A DNA stretch of 12,293 nucleotides, taken from positions 1-12,293 of the forward strand of contig CAMCTH010000076.1 of the NCBI GenBank assembly GCA_945877965.1. The letters are read 5' to 3'. Position numbers and translations under genes: made by a program. Below are positions 1-6,411 of this stretch, one piece after another. This stretch comes from Planctomicrobium piriforme (GTDB taxonomy: Bacteria > Planctomycetota > Planctomycetia > Pirellulales > PNKZ01). How positions within the stretch are numbered: the first letter of the stretch is position 1; every line of letters begins with the position of its first letter. The notes beneath the pieces were generated by a model. It was not told the DNA's origin. It worked only from the letters and a program-made list of their open reading frames with translations, and searched no databases.

Positions 1-789
1 CGCCTTCTTCGTCTCCGGCGACGTCAGTAAGTTGAACGCGCGGGCATAGGCCGTGTCGCGTTCGAGGGTCGACGTCGCTTCGGTGTCGCGTTGGGCATCG
101 TCGATTTGTGCGAGGAGCTTGCGACGAGCGTCGATGCGGAACTCGGTCTGTCCGGCAAGCGGTTCGAGGTTCTTGACCGCGAACTTCGGATCGGCCGGAT
201 CGCCGTTGAGGACGAATGGCTCGTGAGCGCTGCCTAAGTAAGCAGCGTCTTGGCCGTGCGGCGTGCTGGTGCCGGTATTGCCGATTTTCGCGGGAAGCAA
301 AATGTTCGCCGGCAAGCTACCGCGCGGTCCGTACACACGCGAGACGACCGAGCCGATGAACGGCTGCGGATTGGCGGCGTTGAAGTCGTGGCCGCTCATC
401 ATCCAGCGCTGGCCGTTCTCGTGCGACGCGCCGGTGGCATGATGCAGGCTGCGGACGAGCGCGACCTTGTCCATCATCCGCGCCATCAGCGGAAAGTGCT
501 CGCAGATTTGCACGCCCGGCACGTCGGTCGAGATCGGCTTGAAGGCTCCGCGGATGTCTTCGGGCGCGTCGGGCTTCATGTCCCAGGTATCGACATGCCC
601 CGGCGAACCGACGAGGAACAGCGTGATGCAGTTTTTGATCTTCGCGTTCGGGCGGACCGCGCCGGCGGCCGAGAGCGCGTTCATCGTCGACAGCGACATG
701 CTGCCGAGCGCGGTCGTGCCGACTTGCAGGAAGCTGCGCCGCGAGACTCCGCTGCAGAGCGGAAGCTTGACGTTGCCGATCGAGAACAT
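1..789 (-). CDS. DUF1501 family protein, Tat-exported, C-terminus cut by window edge
   Basis: Open reading frame running off the left edge; 263 codons are visible. The N-terminus carries a twin-arginine signal: SRRSFLQ at residues 16-22 followed by a small-residue stretch, so the protein is probably exported folded by Tat. After it comes the DUF1501 core: GSPGHVDTWD at about residues 60-70, a KVALVRS stretch, then HHATGASHENGQ. The order and spacing fit the sulfatase-like (alkaline-phosphatase fold) DUF1501 proteins that planctomycetes carry in many copies, usually near DUF1549/DUF1553 genes. No enzyme activity is established for the family. The start is fixed by an AAGGAG Shine-Dalgarno at 799-804, nine bases before the ATG. 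It lies 95 bp downstream of the 101-residue gene on the same strand and is probably co-transcribed; the twin-hairpin element lies between them. The C-terminal half is outside the window. Confidence 0.93.
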   Translation of the reverse strand, partial: MFSIGNVKLPLCSGVSRRSFLQVGTTALGSMSLSTMNALSAAGAVRPNAKIKNCITLFLVGSPGHVDTWDMKPDAPEDIRGAFKPISTDVPGVQICEHFPLMARMMDKVALVRSLHHATGASHENGQRWMMSGHDFNAANPQPFIGSVVSRVYGPRGSLPANILLPAKIGNTGTSTPHGQDAAYLGSAHEPFVLNGDPADPKFAVKNLEPLAGQTEFRIDARRKLLAQIDDAQRDTEATSTLERDTAYARAFNLLTSPETKKA

Positions 790-809
790 GACGGTTTACT
801 CCTTAACGC

Positions 810-860
810 TTAGCCCGACCGTCCTCGGTCGGGTTTTCGCCGCGAGGACGCGGCGGCTAA
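810..860. repeat. 51-bp twin-hairpin palindromic element with complementary loops
   Basis: Two adjacent perfect hairpins. The first has 8-bp arms at 814-821 and 826-833 with loop TCCT. The second has 7-bp arms at 838-844 and 849-855 with loop AGGA. They are joined by TTTT (834-837). The ends TTAGCC (810-815) and GGCTAA (855-860) are inverted copies, and the centre of each half carries GTCCTCG or its complement, so the whole unit is also a larger imperfect palindrome. The two loops are complementary. It sits between the 101-residue gene and DUF1501, six bases upstream of the DUF1501 Shine-Dalgarno. The T-run follows the first hairpin only in plus-strand reading, where there is no gene to terminate, so I read it as a dispersed REP-like repeat rather than a terminator for the minus-strand operon. 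Confidence 0.75.
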
Positions 861-884
861 GCAAGGGATGCACTGGAAAGGGCG

Positions 885-1190
885 CTAGACGCTGAACGAG
901 ACTTTGTTCGAGACTTCGACGTACTTGCTGTCGACGAATTCGCGCTTCGCATCTTTGCGGTAGCTGACGTACTTCCACATCTCGAGCACGACTTCGTACT
1001 TGCCGGGCTCGGCGGGATCGGGTTCATACTCGTAACCGCCGCGCGCCGGCGGCGTGGCGACGACCTTGCCGTCGCGCATCACCTTCCACTGCAGGCGGAG
1101 GCCCCAATCGTTGACGACGTCGGTGCGAATGACTTTACGCCCGTCGAGCCGGAGTTCGGCTTGTGGCGTTCCTTCGAATTTCTGATCCAT
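885..1190 (-). CDS. Small beta-rich protein of unknown function (101 aa)
   Basis: I do not recognise a named family. The protein is 101 residues, with no signal peptide or membrane segment. It is rich in alternating charged and hydrophobic residues predicted to form strands. The stretch ARGGYEYEPDPAEPGKYEVV (about residues 49-68) has the P-G-K-Y-E-V turn-and-strand pattern common in Ig-like or fibronectin-like sandwich domains, and VEVSNKVSFSV closes the chain as two strands. The open frame continues upstream to 1376, but that part is basic low-complexity sequence, so I chose the ATG at 1190; a GGAG lies about ten bases before it. It is the first gene after a candidate promoter at 1329-1359 and precedes DUF1501 on the same strand, so the two may act together. 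That functional link is inference only. Confidence 0.72.
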   Translation of the reverse strand: MDQKFEGTPQAELRLDGRKVIRTDVVNDWGLRLQWKVMRDGKVVATPPARGGYEYEPDPAEPGKYEVVLEMWKYVSYRKDAKREFVDSKYVEVSNKVSFSV

Positions 1191-1513
1191 GACGGAAGGA
1201 CTCCGTAGGTTGGACGAACGAATGAGGGCGAGCGGGCGGAAGAGCGCGACGACGAACGGGGTGCGTCGAACTCGACTCGTGCGGTGGGTGCGGCGTCGGT
1301 GAGGCTGGGCGAACCGGGCAGAGACTCGATTATAACCGGCTGAGCCCGACGGTTGCCAATGTTTCCATCGGCCCAATCGCCGAAGGGGCCGAACGGAAAA
1401 CCGCCGCGGCCCCCCGATTGCCGCAAAGCATCCGACCGCGGAAACATATCTACCTTCGTCGGACTATGCCGTCGCGACGGGCGAACTCCTGCGAAAGCCC
1501 GTGATCGGCGCGG
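1191..1513. other. Gene-free stretch with the leader of the 101-aa gene
   Basis: This 323-bp stretch lies between the subtilase stop and the 101-residue gene. Open frames across it are short, basic and arginine- or proline-rich on both strands and look non-coding. It contains the candidate promoter at 1329-1359. I see no RNA gene, strong terminator or mobile-element end in it. Confidence 0.6.
1329..1359 (-). promoter_or_regulatory. Candidate sigma-70-type promoter for the 101-aa gene and DUF1501
   Basis: On the minus strand a perfect TATAAT is present at 1329-1334. TTGGCA (five of six against the -35 consensus) lies at 1354-1359, with a 19-bp spacer, which is slightly long. A perfect -10 is notable in DNA this GC-rich. 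Transcription would begin near 1322, giving a leader of about 130 bases before the ATG at 1190. Confidence 0.45.
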
Positions 1514-2512
1514 TTACTTGCCGGTCGAGCCCAACACATGGTCCAGGGCCGCCGTCAGATCGAGGCGGCGATAGCTGCGCCCGGTCGGCTTATCCTCCAC
1601 CGGCGTGCCGGTCTTTTGCAGGATGGCGAGCATCGCCTCGGGGAGGTTTTTGCCGTCGGCCTGCCACTTATAGTCGGCCTTCGCGATCGCTTCGCGCAGC
1701 AGCATGACCGAGCCGCAGACGATCGCGTTCGACGAACTCGTCGCGGCGGCCGGCACGACAAGATCAATCTTCGCGTGGCGATCGAGAACCACGATGTCCT
1801 TGCCCGGCCGAACGGCGCCGATGGCAAAACAGTTCGGCTGACAAGCCGGCCAGGAGATGCCGGTCGTGAAGTTGTGATTGCCGGCGGGGGCGCTGACCCA
1901 GATGCCGAGCTGACGCAGGGCCGCGAGCTGATCGTCGATCTCCGTCGCCACCGGTTCGGCATGGGCCAGATCGTCGACGGGCGCCAAGTTCACGGTCGTG
2001 ATGTCGTACTGCTTGTGATTCTCGACGATCCATTTCAACGCTGCCGCAAGCGACTTGGCATCGGCTATTTTGCAGTGGCAACATTCGAGTCCGCGGAGGA
2101 CCGCCACTTGGTTGTTGTACGCCACGCCCCACTTACCGTTCAGGTTGACCGACGAAGGGATGCCAATCGTCGACCCGTGATAGCCTTTACCTTCGTGCTT
2201 CACGTCGGCATCGCCGTCGACGGCATCGTATGCGACTCGGAGTTTCGGACGACCGTCGATCGTCGCCTGCCACTCGGGCATCGAGACCTTGCAGCCGTCG
2301 TCGACGAGTGCCAACGTCTGGCCGCGGCCGAACGTTAGGACGTCGGCGTACTTTTGCCAAGCGTCGAGAACGCGGGCATGCTTGAATCCCGCCGGTTGCG
2401 CAGGCTCGCCGGCGTGAGTTTCTGTGATTGCGATCGCGAGCGCTACCATCATCATCGCAATCTGATGAACCGACGCCGTGCGAAGTTGCGAAGTCATGTG
2501 GGAAAAAATCAT
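1514..2512 (-). CDS. Secreted subtilisin-fold (peptidase S8) serine protease, small and cysteine-rich
   Basis: Predicted exported serine protease. With the ATG at 2512 it has 332 residues. A signal peptide has hydrophobic core IAMMMVALAIAI and a probable cut after TETHA. S8 motifs appear in the usual order: ALVDDG with catalytic Asp71, YHGSTIG with His112, PAGNHN with oxyanion Asn212, and ATSSSNAIVCG with Ser259. The last motif departs from the usual GTSxAxP: Ala replaces the leading Gly and Ala replaces the Pro. The catalytic domain starts almost directly after the signal, with no room for an I9 propeptide. The mature part has seven cysteines, including a CCHC cluster (144-147) and a CQPNC pair. 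It lies just downstream of the PhoD-like gene on the same strand. An in-frame ATG at 2545, four bases from that gene's stop, would add eleven residues; 2497 is also possible. I prefer 2512 for signal-peptide shape. The substrate is unknown. Confidence 0.85.
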   Translation of the reverse strand: MIFSHMTSQLRTASVHQIAMMMVALAIAITETHAGEPAQPAGFKHARVLDAWQKYADVLTFGRGQTLALVDDGCKVSMPEWQATIDGRPKLRVAYDAVDGDADVKHEGKGYHGSTIGIPSSVNLNGKWGVAYNNQVAVLRGLECCHCKIADAKSLAAALKWIVENHKQYDITTVNLAPVDDLAHAEPVATEIDDQLAALRQLGIWVSAPAGNHNFTTGISWPACQPNCFAIGAVRPGKDIVVLDRHAKIDLVVPAAATSSSNAIVCGSVMLLREAIAKADYKWQADGKNLPEAMLAILQKTGTPVEDKPTGRSYRRLDLTAALDHVLGSTGK

Positions 2513-2549
2513 CGTACGAGTCTCTGTGATAGTTTCGGATGCCATGCTG

Positions 2550-3641
2550 TTACTTCGCGGCCGGACGCAACTGTCTGAGGTTCACGCGTTGCTGCATCGC
2601 CACTCCACCCTGTTCGTCGCGTACTTGGAGTCGCACGACCGGATCGCTCGGCGTCCAGTCGACGAGAATCGTCCCAAAGTTGCAATCGAAGAAGGTGAGG
2701 CCGACGCGATGCGAATTCAATTCGTTGCCGAAACGGACGCCGGCCTTGGTGAAATTGCGGCTCGGCGCGTTGAGGCTGCTGCTCGTCACGTCGAACAACG
2801 GATAGCCGACGCCGTCGGTATGCTCGGCCGGCAGCCGCGAGATCTCGGCCAAGTGCCGATCGCCGCTGATCAGCACGACGCCGGCGGACTGGGCATCGCG
2901 AATCGTTTGAAACAAGCGACGCCGCTCTTGCGGGAAGTTGCCCCACATCTCCCAGCCGTGCTCGTCGGCGACGACTTGAAAGCTCGACGCGATGATCCGC
3001 AACTCGGCCGGCTGACGCAACTGTTCGGCCAACCACTTCCATTGCGTCTCGCCGAGGATCGTGGCGCCGGGCTCTTCGTTCGCGCCGTAACGACCGCGGA
3101 ACCCTTCGCCCGGCTCGCTAGTGTTGACGATCCCTTTCAACGGGCTGCGGAAGTAACGTGTGTCGAGCAGAATGAACTGCACCCGCTTGCCCGGCGGGCC
3201 GACGATCTGCGCGGAGTAGACCCCCTCGCGCGTCCGGCGAACGTCGTCAGCCGGCGCGCCGAAGAAGTCGAGAAACACTTGCTGCGATTCGCGTCGCTGA
3301 GGATAGTCGGCCCCGCCGTCGTTCGCGCCGTAGTCGTGATCGTCCCACGTCGCCAGGATGGGGCACGTCTGCTTCAACTTCAAATAGCCGGGCTGAGCAC
3401 CGAGCAGCGCGTACTTAGCCCGCAACACGTTCATGTCTTGGCTATCGCCGTAGATGTTGTCGCCGATGAACAGAAACCGTTGCGGCTTGCCGGCGACGAC
3501 GGCGTCCCATATCGGCTGCGGCTGATCTTGCTTCGCGCAAGAACCGAACGCGATGCGTTCGACGACGGTATCGTCGGCGCGCGCATCATGGTCGATGAAC
3601 GCAATCGCGGTGAACAGCAGGACGATGAAGCGGCAACGCAT
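2550..3641 (-). CDS. Secreted PhoD-like alkaline phosphatase / metallophosphatase
   Basis: Predicted exported phosphodiesterase or phosphomonoesterase of the PhoD family. It has 363 residues when started at the ATG at 3641, where the signal peptide begins (MRCRFIVLLFTAIAF, cut near DARA-DD). The open frame extends to 3701 but that part lacks signal character. Family motifs are in order: FGSC at 32-35, GDN at 60-62, WDDHDYGAND at 99-108, LLDTR at 158-162, GETQ at 197-200, and GDRH at 260-263. These supply the Asp, Asn, His and Cys ligands that PhoD proteins use for their metal centre. FDVTSSS near the C-terminus is also typical. Known PhoD enzymes release phosphate from organic esters, including teichoic acid or phosphodiesters, outside the cytoplasm; the substrate here cannot be read from sequence. 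It is first in a two-gene unit with the subtilase. The 198-bp upstream gap holds a large inverted repeat. Confidence 0.92.
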   Translation of the reverse strand: MRCRFIVLLFTAIAFIDHDARADDTVVERIAFGSCAKQDQPQPIWDAVVAGKPQRFLFIGDNIYGDSQDMNVLRAKYALLGAQPGYLKLKQTCPILATWDDHDYGANDGGADYPQRRESQQVFLDFFGAPADDVRRTREGVYSAQIVGPPGKRVQFILLDTRYFRSPLKGIVNTSEPGEGFRGRYGANEEPGATILGETQWKWLAEQLRQPAELRIIASSFQVVADEHGWEMWGNFPQERRRLFQTIRDAQSAGVVLISGDRHLAEISRLPAEHTDGVGYPLFDVTSSSLNAPSRNFTKAGVRFGNELNSHRVGLTFFDCNFGTILVDWTPSDPVVRLQVRDEQGGVAMQQRVNLRQLRPAAK

Positions 3642-3730
3642 AGCGAAGAACTCACAATCACGAGGCGAGGCAAGCGGTACTGAACGTAGCGTAGTCGCCA
3701 ATCCGCTCGACGGCGAGAGTCAAGTTCGGC

Positions 3731-3821
3731 GGGAGGGCGAAGCTCCTGCTGAGCCGTCTGGTCATCAAGCCGCGACCGGTGGTCGCGGGGGAGTGCGGCT
3801 CGGCGGGAGTCTCGCCCTCCC
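3731..3821. repeat. 91-bp inverted-repeat element with inner hairpin
   Basis: Two 26-bp arms at 3731-3756 and 3796-3821 are inverted copies matching at 22 of 26 positions. The left arm begins GGGAGGGCGAAGCTCC. Between them lies a perfect hairpin: 8-bp arms (3770-3777 and 3781-3788) around loop GGT. The element lies between the beta-helix stop and the PhoD start, both on the minus strand, and codes for nothing convincing; read through, the plus strand gives an EGEAPAEP-type peptide that I recall as a recurring false translation in planctomycete genomes. It resembles a dispersed REP or MITE-like repeat. It could also fold as a transcript hairpin that separates the two operons, but no T-run follows. 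Confidence 0.75.
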
Positions 3822-3839
3822 GGTCGTTCGAGATTCCAG

Positions 3840-5198
3840 CTAACCCGCGTTCCAGTTGCGTTCGACGAGGCCGTCGGCGTTTTCGATTTCGACCGGCCGG
3901 CCAAACGTATTGTCGGCAATCACGTTGCCGCGGCAGCCGACGGCGCGCAGAGCCAGGCTCTTGGCATCGGGCCGATCGTCGCGGATCAGGCATTGCGTGA
4001 CGCGGCTGCGGGTTACGTTCTTCAGCAGCAGCCCGACGACGTCGTTGTCGAGCAGCGTGCAGCCGGTGACGTTCATCCGATCGCAATTTTCGAGCGTCAC
4101 GCCGGCCGCGCCGTGATGAACGCCTTGCACTTGCAGGCCGGTGATCGTGCTATCGCGACAATCGCGGAAGACGACCGCATTGTGGGACGTCGGATTGCGG
4201 CCCGATTCCCAGGCAGGGTTGCGATCCAACACATTCGCGCCGAGCACGATCGCCCTCGAGTCTTCGACGAGCAGAGTATGCGCGAACGCCTGCCAGAGCG
4301 TGTTGCCAGCGATCGCAACGTCGCGGCACCCTTGCAGATGAATGTTCACGAAGACGTCGGACAGAATGTTGCCGGTGATCGTGACTTGCCCCCACCGCGC
4401 GCGGACGCCGTTCCGTTCGTCGCCACGACCGAGGATGCGGATGTTCGCCGAGTCGGGACTCTTGGAGTTGTGCTGAATCGTGCAGCCGGTGATCGCCACC
4501 TCGGCGGTGCCCGAGGGTGAACCGCTGCAATCGATCAGCACGTTCGCCGTCGCCGGACCGTCGGGGTCGTGATTCGACTCCAGGTCGCAAGTGCCGATGT
4601 GTAGGTTTCGTACGTCGCCGCCGCGGCAAACGACCCCTCCGCCGCCGCAGTAACTGATGTGCGAGCCGACGACGTTCGCTTGATGCAGCGAGAGGTGATC
4701 GAAGTAGATGCCGATTCCGCGGTTGTGATAAATCTGGCAGTCGCTGACGATGAGGTTCCGATTGCGTTCAGTCAGATGGATCGCATGGCGACAGCCGCTG
4801 ATGCGGGTCCGCGTAACGATCAGCTGCATCGTCCCTTTAATTTCGAGGCCGTCGGCTTCGTCATGCTCGCCGACGATCTCCAAACCTTCGATGAGCGGCA
4901 TCCGCTCGCGTTTCCAAACTTGCGGATCGAAATCCGCCGGGTCGGCGGTCCCTTTCAGATGCGTGCCGACGATGCGGAACGCCGGACCCGCGCCGGCCAT
5001 GATGATCCGGGCTGTGCCGTGCCCGACGAGCGCCGTCGGTCCGACCTTGCCGAGGTCGACGACGATCGTCCGTGTGATGCGATACTCGCCGAGCGAAAAC
5101 TCGACAACCCCTTCACCGTCCTTCAAAGCATGTTCGATCGCCGTCGTGTCGTCGGCCGTGCCGTCGCCGACCGCTCCGAAAGTTCGCACGTCGCTCAT
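3840..5198 (-). CDS. Right-handed parallel beta-helix protein (pectate-lyase-like)
   Basis: A 452-residue protein. It opens with TFGAVGDGTADDTTAIEHAL (residues 6-25), the hallmark start of Pectate_lyase_3 type beta-helix proteins. Many coils of about 20-25 residues follow, of the type ITGCTIQHNS, ITGNILSD, IAGNTLWQ and VTGCTLLDND, ending IADNTFG. Such folds occur in polysaccharide lyases, epimerases and phage tailspikes; no catalytic residues can be assigned here. There is no signal peptide or Tat motif, which is odd for a glycan enzyme in this neighbourhood. The start at 5198 is set by AAGGA at 5207-5211, eight bases upstream. The ATG overlaps the TGA of the DUF2293 gene (ATGA), indicating translational coupling. 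The same frame stays open to 5819, but that region is the DUF2293 gene read in another frame and is not part of this protein. Confidence 0.9.
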   Translation of the reverse strand: MSDVRTFGAVGDGTADDTTAIEHALKDGEGVVEFSLGEYRITRTIVVDLGKVGPTALVGHGTARIIMAGAGPAFRIVGTHLKGTADPADFDPQVWKRERMPLIEGLEIVGEHDEADGLEIKGTMQLIVTRTRISGCRHAIHLTERNRNLIVSDCQIYHNRGIGIYFDHLSLHQANVVGSHISYCGGGGVVCRGGDVRNLHIGTCDLESNHDPDGPATANVLIDCSGSPSGTAEVAITGCTIQHNSKSPDSANIRILGRGDERNGVRARWGQVTITGNILSDVFVNIHLQGCRDVAIAGNTLWQAFAHTLLVEDSRAIVLGANVLDRNPAWESGRNPTSHNAVVFRDCRDSTITGLQVQGVHHGAAGVTLENCDRMNVTGCTLLDNDVVGLLLKNVTRSRVTQCLIRDDRPDAKSLALRAVGCRGNVIADNTFGRPVEIENADGLVERNWNAG

Positions 5199-5902
5199 GA
5201 TGCCGATCCTTGTGGTGAGGAAGCTTTCGGTTTGGTTTCGGTTAATGCCTTCGCCAGCGGGCAAGCCCCGAGACTGACGCCGCCGCGGCGATAACGGTCG
5301 AGCAACTCTTGCGAGCGGCGGGCCAGCATCCGGCGCACTTCGCGGCGTTTCCCGTTGATGAGCGGGATCTTCATCGAATCGTAGGCGGTCGTTTGATGCC
5401 GCATCCAGGCGATCACCGCCGCCTCGGCCCGTTGCTCGACCGGGATTCGTTTCGTCCGCGCGACGGTGCCGCTGCCGACCGGCGTGGCATGATCGGTGAC
5501 GGCCCGTGCGAGCTTCGCGGCTAGTTCGGCATACACGGGCTGAAAGTTGAGGAACGACGTCACCGCGCCGAAAAAGTCTTCGACGTACTCGGCCTGCGCT
5601 TCGTTGCGACGGCGAGCATCTCCCTCTTTGCGGCGGGCATAGCTCTCGGTCGAACGCTCTTGTTCTAATTCGGCGCGAATCTTCGCGATCGTCGTCGGCA
5701 AGGTCCAGATGCCGCGAGAGAACATCTTGCGCCCCTTCTTCTCCTGCACGATCCAATGCTCGCCGGCCGCTTTCACACGCCGCGTCAGTGCGGCATCGCC
5801 GGGAGGCAACAGCACCCAACCGGCCGGGACCGTCATGATCTTGCCGTCAGGCGTGCGGACGGTGTTCGGCGTCGGGCCCGGGGCGAACGTGTTGGCGCTC
5901 AT
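5195..5902 (-). CDS. DUF2293 domain protein
   Basis: A 235-residue, strongly basic protein without signal peptide or membrane segments. The N-terminal part holds TPDGKIMTVPAGWVLLPPGD (17-36) and WIVQEKKGRKMFSRG (50-64). An Arg/Glu-rich helical stretch lies at about 75-105. The C-terminal half matches what I know of DUF2293: HATPVGSGTVARTKRIPVEQ (138-157), then AVIAWMRHQTTAYDSM (162-177) and NGKRREVRRMLARRS (183-197). The conserved basic block could suit nucleic-acid binding, but the family has no known function and this is speculation. The frame continues to a GTG at 5941; the ATG at 5902 starts closer to the conserved part and I prefer it. It is the middle gene of a three-gene unit, 57 bp after the cupin gene and overlapping the beta-helix start by ATGA. 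Confidence 0.87.
   Translation of the reverse strand: MSANTFAPGPTPNTVRTPDGKIMTVPAGWVLLPPGDAALTRRVKAAGEHWIVQEKKGRKMFSRGIWTLPTTIAKIRAELEQERSTESYARRKEGDARRRNEAQAEYVEDFFGAVTSFLNFQPVYAELAAKLARAVTDHATPVGSGTVARTKRIPVEQRAEAAVIAWMRHQTTAYDSMKIPLINGKRREVRRMLARRSQELLDRYRRGGVSLGACPLAKALTETKPKASSPQGSAS
5207..5211 (-). promoter_or_regulatory. Ribosome binding site of the beta-helix gene inside the DUF2293 gene
   Basis: AAGGA on the minus strand, eight bases before the ATG at 5198 and within the last codons of the DUF2293 gene. It decides the beta-helix start against the much longer upstream open frame, and with the ATGA overlap points to coupled translation. Confidence 0.6.
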
Positions 5903-5959
5903 TTTCCGATCGGTTTCCAGTCGTGGTCGATTGACGTTCACGCGCAGTTTTGAAACGGG

Positions 5960-6271
5960 TTACTGATAAAACACGGCGAGCCAAATCGTCGGCTCGTCGG
6001 GCGTCGTCCATTCGACGCGATGCCGACGATGGGCCGGGATGTCGAGACATGAACCGGGACGGAGTTCGACGGTCTCGTCGTCGAATCGGACCCGGGCCGC
6101 GCCGCGCAGCAGCACGACAAACTCATGCTCGGCCTGATCGTACCAAAACCCGGCAGGCGAGGCGTGACCGTGCGACACGATCCGCTCGATCCGAACGTTC
6201 GACCGGGCGAGGATCGCGTCGACGCGCTCTTGCGGCAACGTCGCGGGAAGATCGGCGAAGAGATCGAACAT
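5960..6271 (-). CDS. Small cupin-fold protein
   Basis: A 103-residue single-domain cupin. The first conserved block is SPAGFWYDQAEHEFVVLLRG (38-57) and the second is GSCLDIPAHRRHRVEWT (73-89), with His81 and His84 as likely metal ligands along with Glu or His residues of the EHE in the first block. Small stand-alone cupins of this kind bind a metal or a small ligand, and their activity cannot be told from sequence. There is no signal peptide, so it is probably cytoplasmic. Length is normal for a single cupin. The ATG at 6271 starts the conserved region with no obvious Shine-Dalgarno. It is the first gene of the cupin/DUF2293/beta-helix unit and is divergent from the alpha/beta-hydrolase, sharing a 140-bp intergenic region. 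Confidence 0.88.
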   Translation of the reverse strand: MFDLFADLPATLPQERVDAILARSNVRIERIVSHGHASPAGFWYDQAEHEFVVLLRGAARVRFDDETVELRPGSCLDIPAHRRHRVEWTTPDEPTIWLAVFYQ

Positions 6272-6320
6272 GGCTAGAAGACCCGAGTGTTTTCAATCAA
6301 CGCCGCAGCGCGGGGTCGCG

Positions 6321-6326
6321 ATTCTA
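6321..6326 (-). promoter_or_regulatory. Possible -10 box for the cupin operon
   Basis: TAGAAT on the minus strand (five of six to TATAAT), about 50 bp before the cupin ATG in the divergent intergenic region. I see no good -35 at the usual distance, so this is weak. Confidence 0.22.
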
Positions 6327-6411
6327 GCATTCGCAGCGAGACGTCGCATCCGGCTCGCGATGTGGTTACGCTAATGACGGCCTGCCCCCATCGCAATACC
6401 TGGACCTCAAC

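Noticed and set aside
814..837. Intrinsic terminator on the plus strand (8-bp hairpin followed by TTTT)
   Set aside because: No plus-strand gene precedes it, the T-run is only four bases, and it is better explained as half of the symmetric twin-hairpin element.
250..895. Plus-strand open frames opposite the DUF1501 gene
   Set aside because: The minus strand encodes a clear DUF1501 protein with Tat motif and Shine-Dalgarno; the plus-strand translations have no recognisable domain.
2478..3683. 401-codon plus-strand open frame opposite the PhoD-like gene
   Set aside because: Antisense to a gene with all PhoD motifs; low-complexity translation and no ribosome site.
5199..5819. N-terminal extension that would make the beta-helix protein 659 residues
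   Set aside because: The added part is the DUF2293 gene read in a shifted frame, basic and without family motifs; a Shine-Dalgarno and the FGAVGDG start place the true start at 5198.
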